The position numbers and the translations under genes are program-made. From NCBI GenBank assembly GCA_025361465.1, contig JANYAG010000048.1, positions 1-43,901 on the forward strand: 43,901 bases of DNA. The letters are read 5' to 3'. The DNA is from Gemmatimonadota bacterium (lineage in GTDB: Bacteria > Gemmatimonadota > Gemmatimonadetes > Gemmatimonadales > GWC2-71-9). The notes under the pieces were generated by a model. The model did not search any database. It was given only the letters and a program-made list of their open reading frames with translations, and was not told where the DNA came from. Below, piece after piece: positions 1 to 6,952 of this stretch (the stretch's first letter is position 1; each line of letters begins with the position of its first letter).

Positions 1-1
1 G

Positions 2-112
2 GTGATCCTCTTCTCGAACAACCCGATCTACCGCTGGCTGAACCACGGCGAATTCAACATGGTCTTCAACGCGATCCTGAACTGGAACGACGTGCCAATA
101 GCAAAGAAATAG
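2..112 (+). CDS. C-terminal end of a probable M14-family zinc carboxypeptidase (partial)
   Basis: Open from the window edge and ending at TAG 110-112; only the last 36 residues are visible. They include NNPIYRWLNHGEFNMVFNAI followed by LNWND. From memory this resembles the extreme C-terminus of large secreted M14 metallocarboxypeptidases of Gemmatimonadota and Bacteroidota, where a Pxx-R-x-x-x-H-G...NA(I/L)LN block closes the protein. No catalytic residue lies in the visible part, so the call rests on this tail alone. A strong hairpin follows the stop at once. Confidence 0.45.
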   Translation: MILFSNNPIYRWLNHGEFNMVFNAILNWNDVPIAKK

Positions 113-135
113 GGGCGACGCGCAGGCGTCGCCCC
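112..135. terminator. Hairpin between convergent genes, likely bidirectional terminator
   Basis: A perfect 10-bp stem (GGGGCGACGC at 112-121 and GCGTCGCCCC at 126-135) closes a 4-nt loop. It begins at the stop codon of the upstream plus-strand gene and lies 22 bp beyond the end of osmC on the minus strand. There is no T-tract on either side, so termination strength is uncertain, but position and symmetry suit a shared terminator. Confidence 0.6.
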
Positions 136-157
136 CGTCCCGGCCAGGCCGACATGT

Positions 158-580
158 TCAGCCCAGCACCACCTTGAGCGTGATCGGCACGGCAGCCAGC
201 GCTTTCGACACCGGGCAGTTCGTCTTGGCATCGGCGCCGATGGTCGCCAGCGTCTCGGCCGTCAAGCCGGGCGCGGCGACCACGGTGTCGAGATGAATGC
301 CGGTGATCGCGAAGCCGGTGGCGCCCTTGTTGAGGTCCACGGTTGCCGTGGTGGCGACACTCGTCGGGACATGCCCGGCGCCGGAGAGTGCCGCAGAGAG
401 TGCCATCGAGAAGCAGCTCGCGTGGGCGGCTGCGATCATTTCTTCGGGGTTGGTCCCGGCGCCGTTCTCGAAGCGGGTGCCGAAGGAATACTGCCCCTCG
501 AACGCCCCCCCACCAAACCGAACGGTACCCTTCCCCGCCTTGAGATCCCCTGTCCAGCGTGCCGACCCGATCCGTTGCAT
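158..580 (-). CDS. osmC: OsmC-family organic hydroperoxide reductase
   Basis: Encodes 140 aa, the usual OsmC length. OsmC proteins are cytoplasmic thiol peroxidases that reduce organic hydroperoxides with two cysteines. The peroxidatic Cys56 lies in AAHASCFSMAL and the resolving Cys122 in TNCPVSKAL, both in the canonical context. The N-terminal GKGTVRFGGG strand and the NPEEMIAAAHA helix also match. The ATG at 580 follows a GGAGAA ribosome binding site at good spacing. The gene stands alone, with its own promoter and an overlapping palindrome upstream, which suggests stress-responsive repression. OsmC is favoured over Ohr because of the NPEE...HASCFS block. Confidence 0.93.
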   Translation of the reverse strand: MQRIGSARWTGDLKAGKGTVRFGGGAFEGQYSFGTRFENGAGTNPEEMIAAAHASCFSMALSAALSGAGHVPTSVATTATVDLNKGATGFAITGIHLDTVVAAPGLTAETLATIGADAKTNCPVSKALAAVPITLKVVLG

Positions 581-610
581 GGCGCAATTCTCCGAAATGG
601 TGTGAGGGTG

Positions 611-643
611 AGGTGAATTCTACTCACCTGGCGCTCGGCACAA
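611..643 (-). promoter_or_regulatory. osmC promoter with an operator-like palindrome over the -10
   Basis: On the minus strand a -10 like TAGAAT (622-617) lies 15-16 nt after a -35 like TTGTGC/TTTGTG (about 644-638). A perfect inverted repeat, AGGTGA (611-616) N7 TCACCT (624-629), flanks the -10, so a dimeric repressor bound there would block the promoter. It is 31 bp upstream of the osmC ATG. The regulator is not identified and not encoded nearby. Confidence 0.5.
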
Positions 644-688
644 ACGGTTCGATGCTGTGGGAGCACCGCGGCGGGCTCCGCCCCCTAC

Positions 689-716
689 TTGTGCGCCGGG
701 GACCGACCGCTATAAT
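689..716 (+). promoter_or_regulatory. Sigma-70-like promoter for the small membrane protein gene
   Basis: TTGTGC at 689-694 and a perfect TATAAT at 711-716 are separated by 16 nt. This is unusually AT-rich for such GC-rich DNA. The start codon at 789 would give a 5' leader of about 65 nt. The -35 hexamer is the same TTGTGC as in the neighbouring osmC promoter. Confidence 0.6.
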
Positions 717-788
717 GGATCAATACGGGCGGATTCGCTCCGACCGCTCTCTCACTCCAGACACATCACCGATTCTGCCGGAGGCCTT

Positions 789-1070
789 ATGGAGGCCACC
801 ACCCTGCCATGGCTCAACGCCGTGGTCGGCACCATCGCAAGCACCGCGGTGGGCCTGCTCATCGTGGTGAACGGGCTCTTCGCCATTGGCGTGGTTGTTG
901 GTCGTGACCGGAGTTTCGTGAATCGCTGGACCAAGCCGCTGGTGGTAACCGACGCGGCCCTGGTGCTGGCTGCCGTGGGGACCCCGGTGGTGGCGATCGC
1001 CATCAAGCTCGGCGCGAAGGGAGTGATGTTCCTGGCGACCATCCCTCCCAAGCTGATGCCGGGGAAGTAG
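789..1070 (+). CDS. Small membrane protein of unknown function (93 aa)
   Basis: Two hydrophobic segments (about residues 12-38 and 51-74) are separated by a charged loop, VGRDRSFVNRWTKP, so it is probably an inner-membrane hairpin; the C-terminus ends in PPKLMPGK. The ATG at 789 was chosen because GGAGG precedes it at 780-784 and the hydrophobic protein starts there. The reading frame is open further upstream, but that part is low-complexity and lies on top of the promoter. The gene is convergent with the zinc-ribbon gene, only 8 bp away. I do not recognise the family. Confidence 0.7.
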   Translation: MEATTLPWLNAVVGTIASTAVGLLIVVNGLFAIGVVVGRDRSFVNRWTKPLVVTDAALVLAAVGTPVVAIAIKLGAKGVMFLATIPPKLMPGK

Positions 1071-1078
1071 CCGGGCGG

Positions 1079-1432
1079 TTAGGCTTCCTCGAGGTGGTCG
1101 ACCACCCACCGGCCATTGCTGCCGCACACCGAGCACGCCGCCTTCCCTGACCCATAGAGGATCATCTCGGCCTCGCTGTCGCACGACGGGCAGCGGGCCT
1201 TCACCGTCTGCAGGGTATCGAGCGGGATCCCGTTACGGATGATCCGGCCCACCATGGCGCTCGGTTCGGCGGCGCCGAGCGGGCACATGTTGCCGGTACA
1301 GTGGGAGCCGATCTCGAGACAGACCAGTTCGGCATCGTGAACCGAGGCATGCCCCTCGATGGTGGGGGCCTCGGTGATGAGCACACGCACCGGCCGGTCG
1401 CACGCCCCACAGAACAACTGTTGATTCTTCAT
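1079..1432 (-). CDS. Multi-Cys zinc-ribbon protein of unknown function (117 aa)
   Basis: Contains ordered Cys pairs: C8-x2-C11 near the N-terminus, C38/C45/C50 (VCLEIGSHCTGNMC), C81-x2-C84 (CPSC) and C100-x2-C103 (CSVC). The first and last pairs look like zinc-ribbon knuckles; the middle cluster could bind zinc or an Fe-S centre. No membrane segment or enzymatic motif is visible. The ATG at 1432 gives MKNQQLFCGACDRP; a GTG four codons upstream is possible. It lies downstream of apbE on the same strand, separated by a weak hairpin, so it may be partly co-transcribed with the rnf operon. Confidence 0.65.
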   Translation of the reverse strand: MKNQQLFCGACDRPVRVLITEAPTIEGHASVHDAELVCLEIGSHCTGNMCPLGAAEPSAMVGRIIRNGIPLDTLQTVKARCPSCDSEAEMILYGSGKAACSVCGSNGRWVVDHLEEA

Positions 1433-1461
1433 GCTGCCCCCCACACGTCAAGAGTCGCGGT

Positions 1462-1479
1462 GGCGCCAACGGTGGCGCC
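1462..1479 (-). terminator. Weak hairpin downstream of apbE
   Basis: GGCGCC at 1462-1467 and again at 1474-1479 can pair (6 bp, 6-nt loop). The same stretch is also a direct repeat of GGTGGCGCC. It is the only structure in the short gap after the last rnf-operon gene. There is no T-tract, so it is a weak terminator candidate. Confidence 0.3.
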
Positions 1480-1491
1480 CCCCGCATCGGG

Positions 1492-2484
1492 TCAGGTCAG
1501 ACGGACAATCTCTGCATCGACCAGCACGCGGCGCGCGACCCGCCGCGCCTCATCGGTGCTCATCCCGAAGACGGCGGTGCCCGCCGCGTCGGCGTTCAGG
1601 CAATTGTCGCCGGTCACCGTCACGCTGTGGACCGGAGTCCGGCGCGGCGCGGCAGTGACGGGGTCGATCAGGTGGTGATACCGGGTGCCGTGCCAGGTGA
1701 AGAAGCGCTCATAATCGCCGGACGTCGTGACGGCCCGATCGGCCACGTCGAGTTCGCCGGCCAGCCGGTCGAGGTTGTGCGGGTCACGAATGCCGACCTT
1801 CCACGGCGCACCGTCGGGCGCGTGCCCGAGGGCGTAGAGATCGCCGCCCACCGTGACGATCGCGTGGGCGATCCCCTTGGCACGCAGGGCGCTGATCGAC
1901 CGATCGATGCCGTACCCCTTGGCAATGCCACCGAGGTCAAGTCGGACATCACGGTCGTGGAAGCGCACCACGGCGCCCTTGCCCCGCCGAGTGACGTCCA
2001 CCTTCCGCCACAGTCCGCGCGACGCCAGGCGTTTGACCGCGGGTTCGGGTGGCGGTTCATGACGATTGAGCACATCCCAGAGATCCGTGGCCGAGCAGAG
2101 CGCGGGATCGAAGGTGCCGTTGCTCACCAAGGACCAGTGCAACGCCGCCTCGATCACCAGGGCCGTCTCCGCCGACACGACAACACCATCGCGTCCGGCG
2201 CCCAGATTGACGCGGCCAATGTCGGACGTGGGCTGGAGGTGGGTCATGGTCCGATCGACCCACTGCAGCTCGGCGATCGCGGCATCGATGGCGTTCTCCG
2301 CCACCCGCGTGTCGGCATGCGCCACCTGGATGTTGGCGAGCGTTCCCATGACGGGGAACGAGCGCCTGACCAGCGGCATCCGGCGCCGCAGGGCCAGCGG
2401 CATCGACAGGGCGACGAACATCCCGGTGCCGATGGTGAGGAACTCCCGTCGCGTCGGGGGACGCCGGAAGAAATCAGCCGACAT
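1492..2484 (-). CDS. apbE: FAD:protein FMN transferase ApbE
   Basis: ApbE attaches FMN through a phosphoester bond to Thr residues of RnfD and RnfG outside the cytoplasmic membrane. The 330-aa protein has a Tat-like N-terminus (TRREFLTIG, then a hydrophobic stretch, residues 11-32), the PVMGT strand (45-48), the LDLGGIAKGYGID core (182-194), VGGDLYALG (212-220), LIDPVTAAP (272-280) and the metal-site NADAAGTAVF (297-306). The ATG at 2484 has GGAAGGAG just upstream; an upstream in-frame start would run into the preceding gene. It overlaps the Cys-rich small gene by 11 nt and closes the rnf operon, where its two substrates are encoded. Confidence 0.95.
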   Translation of the reverse strand: MSADFFRRPPTRREFLTIGTGMFVALSMPLALRRRMPLVRRSFPVMGTLANIQVAHADTRVAENAIDAAIAELQWVDRTMTHLQPTSDIGRVNLGAGRDGVVVSAETALVIEAALHWSLVSNGTFDPALCSATDLWDVLNRHEPPPEPAVKRLASRGLWRKVDVTRRGKGAVVRFHDRDVRLDLGGIAKGYGIDRSISALRAKGIAHAIVTVGGDLYALGHAPDGAPWKVGIRDPHNLDRLAGELDVADRAVTTSGDYERFFTWHGTRYHHLIDPVTAAPRRTPVHSVTVTGDNCLNADAAGTAVFGMSTDEARRVARRVLVDAEIVRLT

Positions 2485-2623
2485 GGTGCTCTCCTTCCTT
2501 TTCGTGACGTTCACACGAGTTGGTGCACCCAGCGCAATGGCCGGTGCATCCCCGGTGAGGGAACATGCCGTGGAGGACAAACAACGCCGCACACAACCCG
2601 ATGGCGATGACGGTTTGGCTCAC
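2474..2623 (-). CDS. 49-aa Cys-rich single-pass membrane protein, possible Rnf maturation factor
   Basis: A short gene with a GTG start at 2623 that overlaps the rnfA stop (GTGA) and ends 11 nt inside apbE. The product has one hydrophobic segment (residues about 3-20), then HRGCTGHCAGCTNSC with Cys26, 30, 33 and 37, and a charged His-rich tail (HEKEGEHH). It resembles the small FeoB-associated Cys-rich membrane proteins. In position and layout it also matches NqrM, the small Cys-containing membrane protein beside apbE that is needed to mature Na+-NQR. Inference: it may deliver iron or a cluster to the RnfA/RnfE site. Position, coupling and composition support a real gene; the function is a hypothesis. 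Confidence 0.75.
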   Translation of the reverse strand: MSQTVIAIGLCAALFVLHGMFPHRGCTGHCAGCTNSCERHEKEGEHHVG

Positions 2624-3198
2624 TGCGCGCTCCCCATGCCGGCGAAGCCCATGAACGCCATGGACAGGCACGACGCCACGACCAGCACCAGTCCCATGCG
2701 GCGCGCAATGACCGGCACGTCGGCCACTTCGATCCGTTCGCGGATCGAGGCCATCAGGGAGAGTGCCAGGGTCAGTCCGAGCCCGGCGCCGATGGCGAAC
2801 ACCAGCGATTCGATCAGGTTGTACCGGCGCGAGGTCTGGAACAGGGCCAGGCCGAGAATGGCGCAGTTGGTCGTGATCAGCGGGAGATAGATCCCCAGCT
2901 GCCGGAAGAGCACCGGGAAATGCTTCTTGACCGCCATCTCCACGATCTGCACGCCCGAGGCGACCACCACGATGAAGGCGATGGTGCGCAGGAACGGCGT
3001 CTGCATCAGCACGTAGGTGTTGAGCACCCAGGCGCCAACGGCGGTGAGCAGCAGCACGAAGGTATTCGCGAGGCCGAGGCGCCAGGCCGTCTCGATCTTC
3101 GCGGTGACGCCGAAGAAGGAGCACAGCCCCAGGAACATCACCAGGGTGAAGTTGTTGACCAGCAGGGTCGAGACGAAGATCCACGCCAGGTTGCTCAT
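2620..3198 (-). CDS. rnfA: Rnf electron transport complex subunit RnfA
   Basis: A 192-aa polytopic protein of the RnfA/NqrE family with about six membrane helices. It pairs with RnfE in the membrane, each contributing half of the ion path and cysteines for a shared [2Fe-2S] centre. The two expected cysteines are Cys26 (MFLGLCSFFG) and Cys112 (LITTNCAILG), at inverted-repeat positions. The ATG at 3198 overlaps the rnfE stop (ATGA); a longer start would extend into rnfE. Length is typical of the family. Confidence 0.96.
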   Translation of the reverse strand: MSNLAWIFVSTLLVNNFTLVMFLGLCSFFGVTAKIETAWRLGLANTFVLLLTAVGAWVLNTYVLMQTPFLRTIAFIVVVASGVQIVEMAVKKHFPVLFRQLGIYLPLITTNCAILGLALFQTSRRYNLIESLVFAIGAGLGLTLALSLMASIRERIEVADVPVIARRMGLVLVVASCLSMAFMGFAGMGSAQ

Positions 3199-3875
3199 GC
3201 GGCCCTCTCGGCGCGACGACGGCGGAACTCGATGATCCCCGCCAGGCCGAGGAGCGCGATTCCGAGGGTCAGGAAGCCGCCCGGAGGCATCACCATGAAG
3301 ACCCATGGCTCGAAGCGCGGCCCGAGAAGGTCGTAGCCCAGCAACGAACCGTTGCCGAGCAGTTCGCGGATGGCACTCAACAGGGACAGCGAGAAGGTGA
3401 AGCCCAATCCCATCCCGACCCCGTCGGCAACGGCGCGCACCGGCCCGACCTTGGCGGCAAACGCCTCCGCCCGGCCGAGCAGGAGGCAGTTGGCCACGAT
3501 CAGGGGCATGAACGGCCCCAGCGCCTTGCTGATGTCGGGGAAGGTGGCGGCGAGGATCATGTCGGCCAGCGTCACGAAGGTGGCGATGACCAGGATGTAG
3601 GTGGTGATCCGCACTTCATGGGCGATGTACTTGGCCACCAGCGAGACGATCAACCCGGAACCGACCAGCACGAAGAGCGTCGCCATGCCCATCGCGATGC
3701 CGTTGGCGAGCGTATTGGTGACCGCCATGGTGGGACACATCCCGAGAAACTGCACCATCACCGGATTTTCGCGCAGGATGCCGCGCCAGATATCGGCGAC
3801 GACCGTCGCGGGCGGCGGCGTCCCGGGAACGAACTCCGGCGTGCTGGTGGATTGGTCGGTTGTGATGGCGGTCAC
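3195..3875 (-). CDS. rnfE: Rnf electron transport complex subunit RnfE
   Basis: 226 aa, RnfE/NqrD family. After a variable 25-residue N-terminus comes WRGILRENPVMVQFLGMC, typical of RnfE, followed by about six membrane helices. Cys47 and Cys130 (LIVANCLLLGRAEAFA) are the partners of the RnfA cysteines at the membrane cluster. The GTG start at 3875 overlaps the rnfG stop (GTGA). No upstream start is plausible without intruding on rnfG. Confidence 0.95.
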   Translation of the reverse strand: MTAITTDQSTSTPEFVPGTPPPATVVADIWRGILRENPVMVQFLGMCPTMAVTNTLANGIAMGMATLFVLVGSGLIVSLVAKYIAHEVRITTYILVIATFVTLADMILAATFPDISKALGPFMPLIVANCLLLGRAEAFAAKVGPVRAVADGVGMGLGFTFSLSLLSAIRELLGNGSLLGYDLLGPRFEPWVFMVMPPGGFLTLGIALLGLAGIIEFRRRRAERAA

Positions 3876-4543
3876 TTGGCCCCTCCCCGGTCCCACGCGT
3901 CGAGCAGCGGGCGCCACTTGGCCACCGCATTGTTGATGATCCGGATCACGGCCCGCGAGGAGATGGTCGCCCCGGTGATGGTCTGGACCTCGCTGGGCGG
4001 CTTCCCTGCGCGGCCCTTGACCCCTTGGAGCGGCACGACGCGTCCGGTGAACTGGGCACCAAACAGGGAGTCCTTCTCGATCTTGTCGCCGAGCCCCGGC
4101 GTCTCCTTTTGGTCGAGCACCTTGTATCCGATCAACGCCCCGCTCGAGGGGTCGAACCCGATCATCAGCGTCAGCAGTTCCTGGAATCCCGGTTCGCTGG
4201 CCGTGATCGCGACACCCACCCGCTTGGCGGAGGCATCGAACCCGACGAACGCCTTGGGAAGGTCGATCGGATCTGCGCCGGACGGGACGGTGCGGGTGAG
4301 CGCGCCGTTCACGAGGTAGAGCGTGTCCCAGCGCGCGGGCGCCTTGAGCACCTCGCTCACGGCGGCGCGTTGCTGCTCGGCCGCGTGCTTCTGCACCGCG
4401 GGCAGGGTCACCTTGTAGACCGATACGACCAGCCAGCCCGACAGGGCGCCGGCAACGGCCAGGGTCAGCAGCAGGCGCCACGCCGGCGTGCTCTTGCCGG
4501 GCGTGAGCACGGCGGGAGTGCCGTGTTGATGCGTCGCGGTCAT
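3872..4543 (-). CDS. rnfG: Rnf complex FMN-binding subunit RnfG
   Basis: 223 aa: a Pro/Thr-rich leader, one membrane anchor (about residues 22-45) and an extracytoplasmic FMN-binding domain. The flavinylation motif TGATISS (190-196) places the covalent FMN on Thr193; ETPGLGDKIE (147-156) is the conserved loop near it. RnfG passes electrons between RnfD and the membrane cluster. ApbE, encoded at the end of the operon, should attach the FMN. The ATG at 4543 lies 4 bp after the permease gene. Confidence 0.95.
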   Translation of the reverse strand: MTATHQHGTPAVLTPGKSTPAWRLLLTLAVAGALSGWLVVSVYKVTLPAVQKHAAEQQRAAVSEVLKAPARWDTLYLVNGALTRTVPSGADPIDLPKAFVGFDASAKRVGVAITASEPGFQELLTLMIGFDPSSGALIGYKVLDQKETPGLGDKIEKDSLFGAQFTGRVVPLQGVKGRAGKPPSEVQTITGATISSRAVIRIINNAVAKWRPLLDAWDRGGAK

Positions 4544-4547
4544 GCCA

Positions 4548-5951
4548 TCACCTCTGGACCACCACCGGATGGGGTTGCGGTGCCATGAGAGTCACCGGAG
4601 TCGGCTCCACTGCGCCGCGCGGCCTGACGCCTGGGTGGAAGCCAAGCGTCAACATCAGGGCCGCGAAGCCGATGATGTAGGCCGCGGTGACAAACCACCC
4701 TTCCTTGAGCCACCTGGCCGCATTGCGCCCTTCGGGATACATGCTGACGAGTGCCACGCCGGCCGATGAGCCGAACCAGATCATCGAGCCGCCAAACCCG
4801 ACGGTGTAGGCCAGAACGCCCCAGTCATAGCCGCCTTGCTTGAGCGCCAGCGCCGTCAGCGGAATGTTGTCGAACACCGCCGAGACGAAGCCGAGCCCGA
4901 ACGCCGATTGCCAGCCCGCGGCCGGCAGGCGCTCGACCGGCATCATCGAGGCGCACAGCACCAGCGAGAGGAGGAAGGCCGCGCCCTTGAGCGCGGCGGG
5001 CATCAGGCTCCATTCCGGCTTGCGCAGCACGGTGGTCCCCAGGATGGCGACCCACACCGCGGCGCCCAGGAAGGGGAAGCGGTCCGACGATTCGGTGAAG
5101 CGGGTGTTGATCACCACATTGACGATGATCGCCGCCACCAGGATGGAAAGCACCACCGCGACCCGCACCCAGTCCACCCGCGCGTTGGCCGCATCGGCGC
5201 GGTGGATCGGGGAGTAGCTGTGCTGCTTCAGGGCGGCCGGAATGCCGCAGACGAACATCGCGATGAACGAACCGCCGTAGCCGTGGAGCACTTGCAGCGG
5301 GGGCACGCCGGCGATCCACATCATCGTGGTGGTGGTGTCGCCGACGACGCTGCCGGCGCCGCCGGCATTCGAGGCCGCCACGATCGCCGCCAGGTAGCCG
5401 ATATGGATCTTGCCGCGGAAGACGGTGTGCGCCACCGCACCACCGATCAGCGCCGCGGCGATGTTGTCGAGGAAGCTGGAAAGGATGCAGATCATCCACA
5501 GCAGTGCGAAGCCGCCGAGCCAGCCGTCGGGCAGGTACTTGGGCAGCGCGGCCGGCACCTCGCTGTTCTCGAAATGCCTGGCCAGCAGGGCGAAGCCGAC
5601 CAGCAGCAGCAGCAGGTTGGTCAGGATCACCCACTCACTCTGGAGATGCAGCCCGAAGCCCGTGAGGCCGGCACCGGTCCGGAATGGCGACGCGACGATC
5701 TTGTAGATCGCGATGCCGACCGCACCGATGATGGCGACCTTCATGGTCTGGTTGTGCAGGATCGCCACGCCCGCCAGCACCAGGCCGAACAGGATGAACT
5801 CGATCGGCACCGGGCCGAGCTGCGGACCCGAGAACCCGATCTCCGAGGCCGCGGCGAAGGCCCGGCCAGGCGATGCGAGGAGCAACAAGGCCGCGATACC
5901 GAGTGGGCGCATGGTCACCTTGCGAAACATCGAGGTTGAACTCGCACTCAC
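4548..5951 (-). CDS. NhaD/CitMHS-type ion-transporter-superfamily permease in the rnf operon
   Basis: 467 aa with about 11-12 hydrophobic segments. Two pseudo-symmetric DN motifs, SSFLDNIAAALIGG and SAVFDNIPLTALAL, mark the two re-entrant regions of the ArsB/NhaD/CitMHS ion-transporter superfamily; NAGGAGSVVGDTTTTMMWI is another family block. The likely substrate is Na+/H+ exchange or Na+-coupled organic acid uptake; sequence alone does not decide. The ATG at 5951 overlaps the rnfD stop (ATGA). A second ATG at 5912 would give a signal-peptide-like start (MRPLGIAALLLLASPGRAFA), so the mature N-terminus is open. It is not a standard Rnf subunit. Confidence 0.85.
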   Translation of the reverse strand: MSASSTSMFRKVTMRPLGIAALLLLASPGRAFAAASEIGFSGPQLGPVPIEFILFGLVLAGVAILHNQTMKVAIIGAVGIAIYKIVASPFRTGAGLTGFGLHLQSEWVILTNLLLLLVGFALLARHFENSEVPAALPKYLPDGWLGGFALLWMICILSSFLDNIAAALIGGAVAHTVFRGKIHIGYLAAIVAASNAGGAGSVVGDTTTTMMWIAGVPPLQVLHGYGGSFIAMFVCGIPAALKQHSYSPIHRADAANARVDWVRVAVVLSILVAAIIVNVVINTRFTESSDRFPFLGAAVWVAILGTTVLRKPEWSLMPAALKGAAFLLSLVLCASMMPVERLPAAGWQSAFGLGFVSAVFDNIPLTALALKQGGYDWGVLAYTVGFGGSMIWFGSSAGVALVSMYPEGRNAARWLKEGWFVTAAYIIGFAALMLTLGFHPGVRPRGAVEPTPVTLMAPQPHPVVVQR

Positions 5952-6952
5952 CGTGAGCTCCCCGGGTGGGTGCCGAAGACGCGCGGTTGGGTCGCCCGGT
6001 TGATGAAGGGCACCAGGGCATTCATGAACAGGATGGCGTACATCACGCCCTCGGGCAGCCCGCCCCAGATGCGAATCACCACCACCAGCGCACCGATCCC
6101 GCCCCCGAACACCCAGCGACCACGATTGGTGACCGGTGAGGTCACCATGTCAGTGGCCATATACACCGCGCCAAGCATCAGTCCGCCGGAAAAGAGCATG
6201 AACAGGGCGTCAGGCCGGCGCGGATCCACGAGGTGGATCACGGTACTGAGCACCGCCACCATCACCAGGATGCTGACCGGGATGCGCCAATTGAGGTACC
6301 GCTTCCACGCCAGGAAGGCACCGCAGGCGAGGATCAGCAAGGCCGCCGTCTCCCCCACCGATCCTCCGGTATTGCCGATGATCAGGTGCATCAGCCCGGT
6401 GGTCTTCCCCTCGAACTTCAGGAGACCGAGCGGGGTCGCCGAGGTGACGGCATCGAGCGACGGACGGGTGAACGGAAAGGCGAAGAGATCGCCCTTGAGT
6501 TGCAAGAACGGGCCACCAACCGTTGGCCAGGTGGTGATGGCGACCGGAAAGGCGGCCTGCAGGAAGGCCCGTCCGATCAGCGCGGGATTGAAGACATTCT
6601 GGCCCAGGCCACCCCAGACGACCTTCCCGAAACCGATCCCGAACGCGCCGCCAAGAAACGCCATCCAGAGCGGCATGCCCGAGGGCAGCGACAGGCCGAG
6701 GAGCAGGCCGGTGATGACCGCCGAGCCATCGGCCAGGGTACCCCCGCGGCCAATCGTGCGCTCCGTCAGCAACGCGCCGAGCGACGAGGCGGCGATCACC
6801 AGCAGGGCGCCAATGCCGAAGAACCACCCGGCGGCCACGATGATCGGGACCAGCGAGCCGACCACGTTCCACATGATCACCGGCGTGGAGTCCTGCGAGC
6901 GAACATGCGGTGAGGCGGTGACAACCAGCTTGGGCGTAATCGATTGGCTCAT
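5948..6952 (-). CDS. rnfD: Rnf complex subunit RnfD
   Basis: 334 aa, RnfD/NqrB family, with some ten membrane helices. The covalent FMN site is DAVTSATPLG (167-176), with Thr173 the expected acceptor. The usual Gly of the S/T-G-A-T motif is Ser here, a small deviation. GQNVFNPALIGRAF (117-130) is another family signature. The ATG at 6952 overlaps the rnfC stop (ATGA) and gives the usual N-terminus. The next gene is the permease rather than rnfG, which breaks the common C-D-G-E order. Confidence 0.95.
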   Translation of the reverse strand: MSQSITPKLVVTASPHVRSQDSTPVIMWNVVGSLVPIIVAAGWFFGIGALLVIAASSLGALLTERTIGRGGTLADGSAVITGLLLGLSLPSGMPLWMAFLGGAFGIGFGKVVWGGLGQNVFNPALIGRAFLQAAFPVAITTWPTVGGPFLQLKGDLFAFPFTRPSLDAVTSATPLGLLKFEGKTTGLMHLIIGNTGGSVGETAALLILACGAFLAWKRYLNWRIPVSILVMVAVLSTVIHLVDPRRPDALFMLFSGGLMLGAVYMATDMVTSPVTNRGRWVFGGGIGALVVVIRIWGGLPEGVMYAILFMNALVPFINRATQPRVFGTHPGSSR

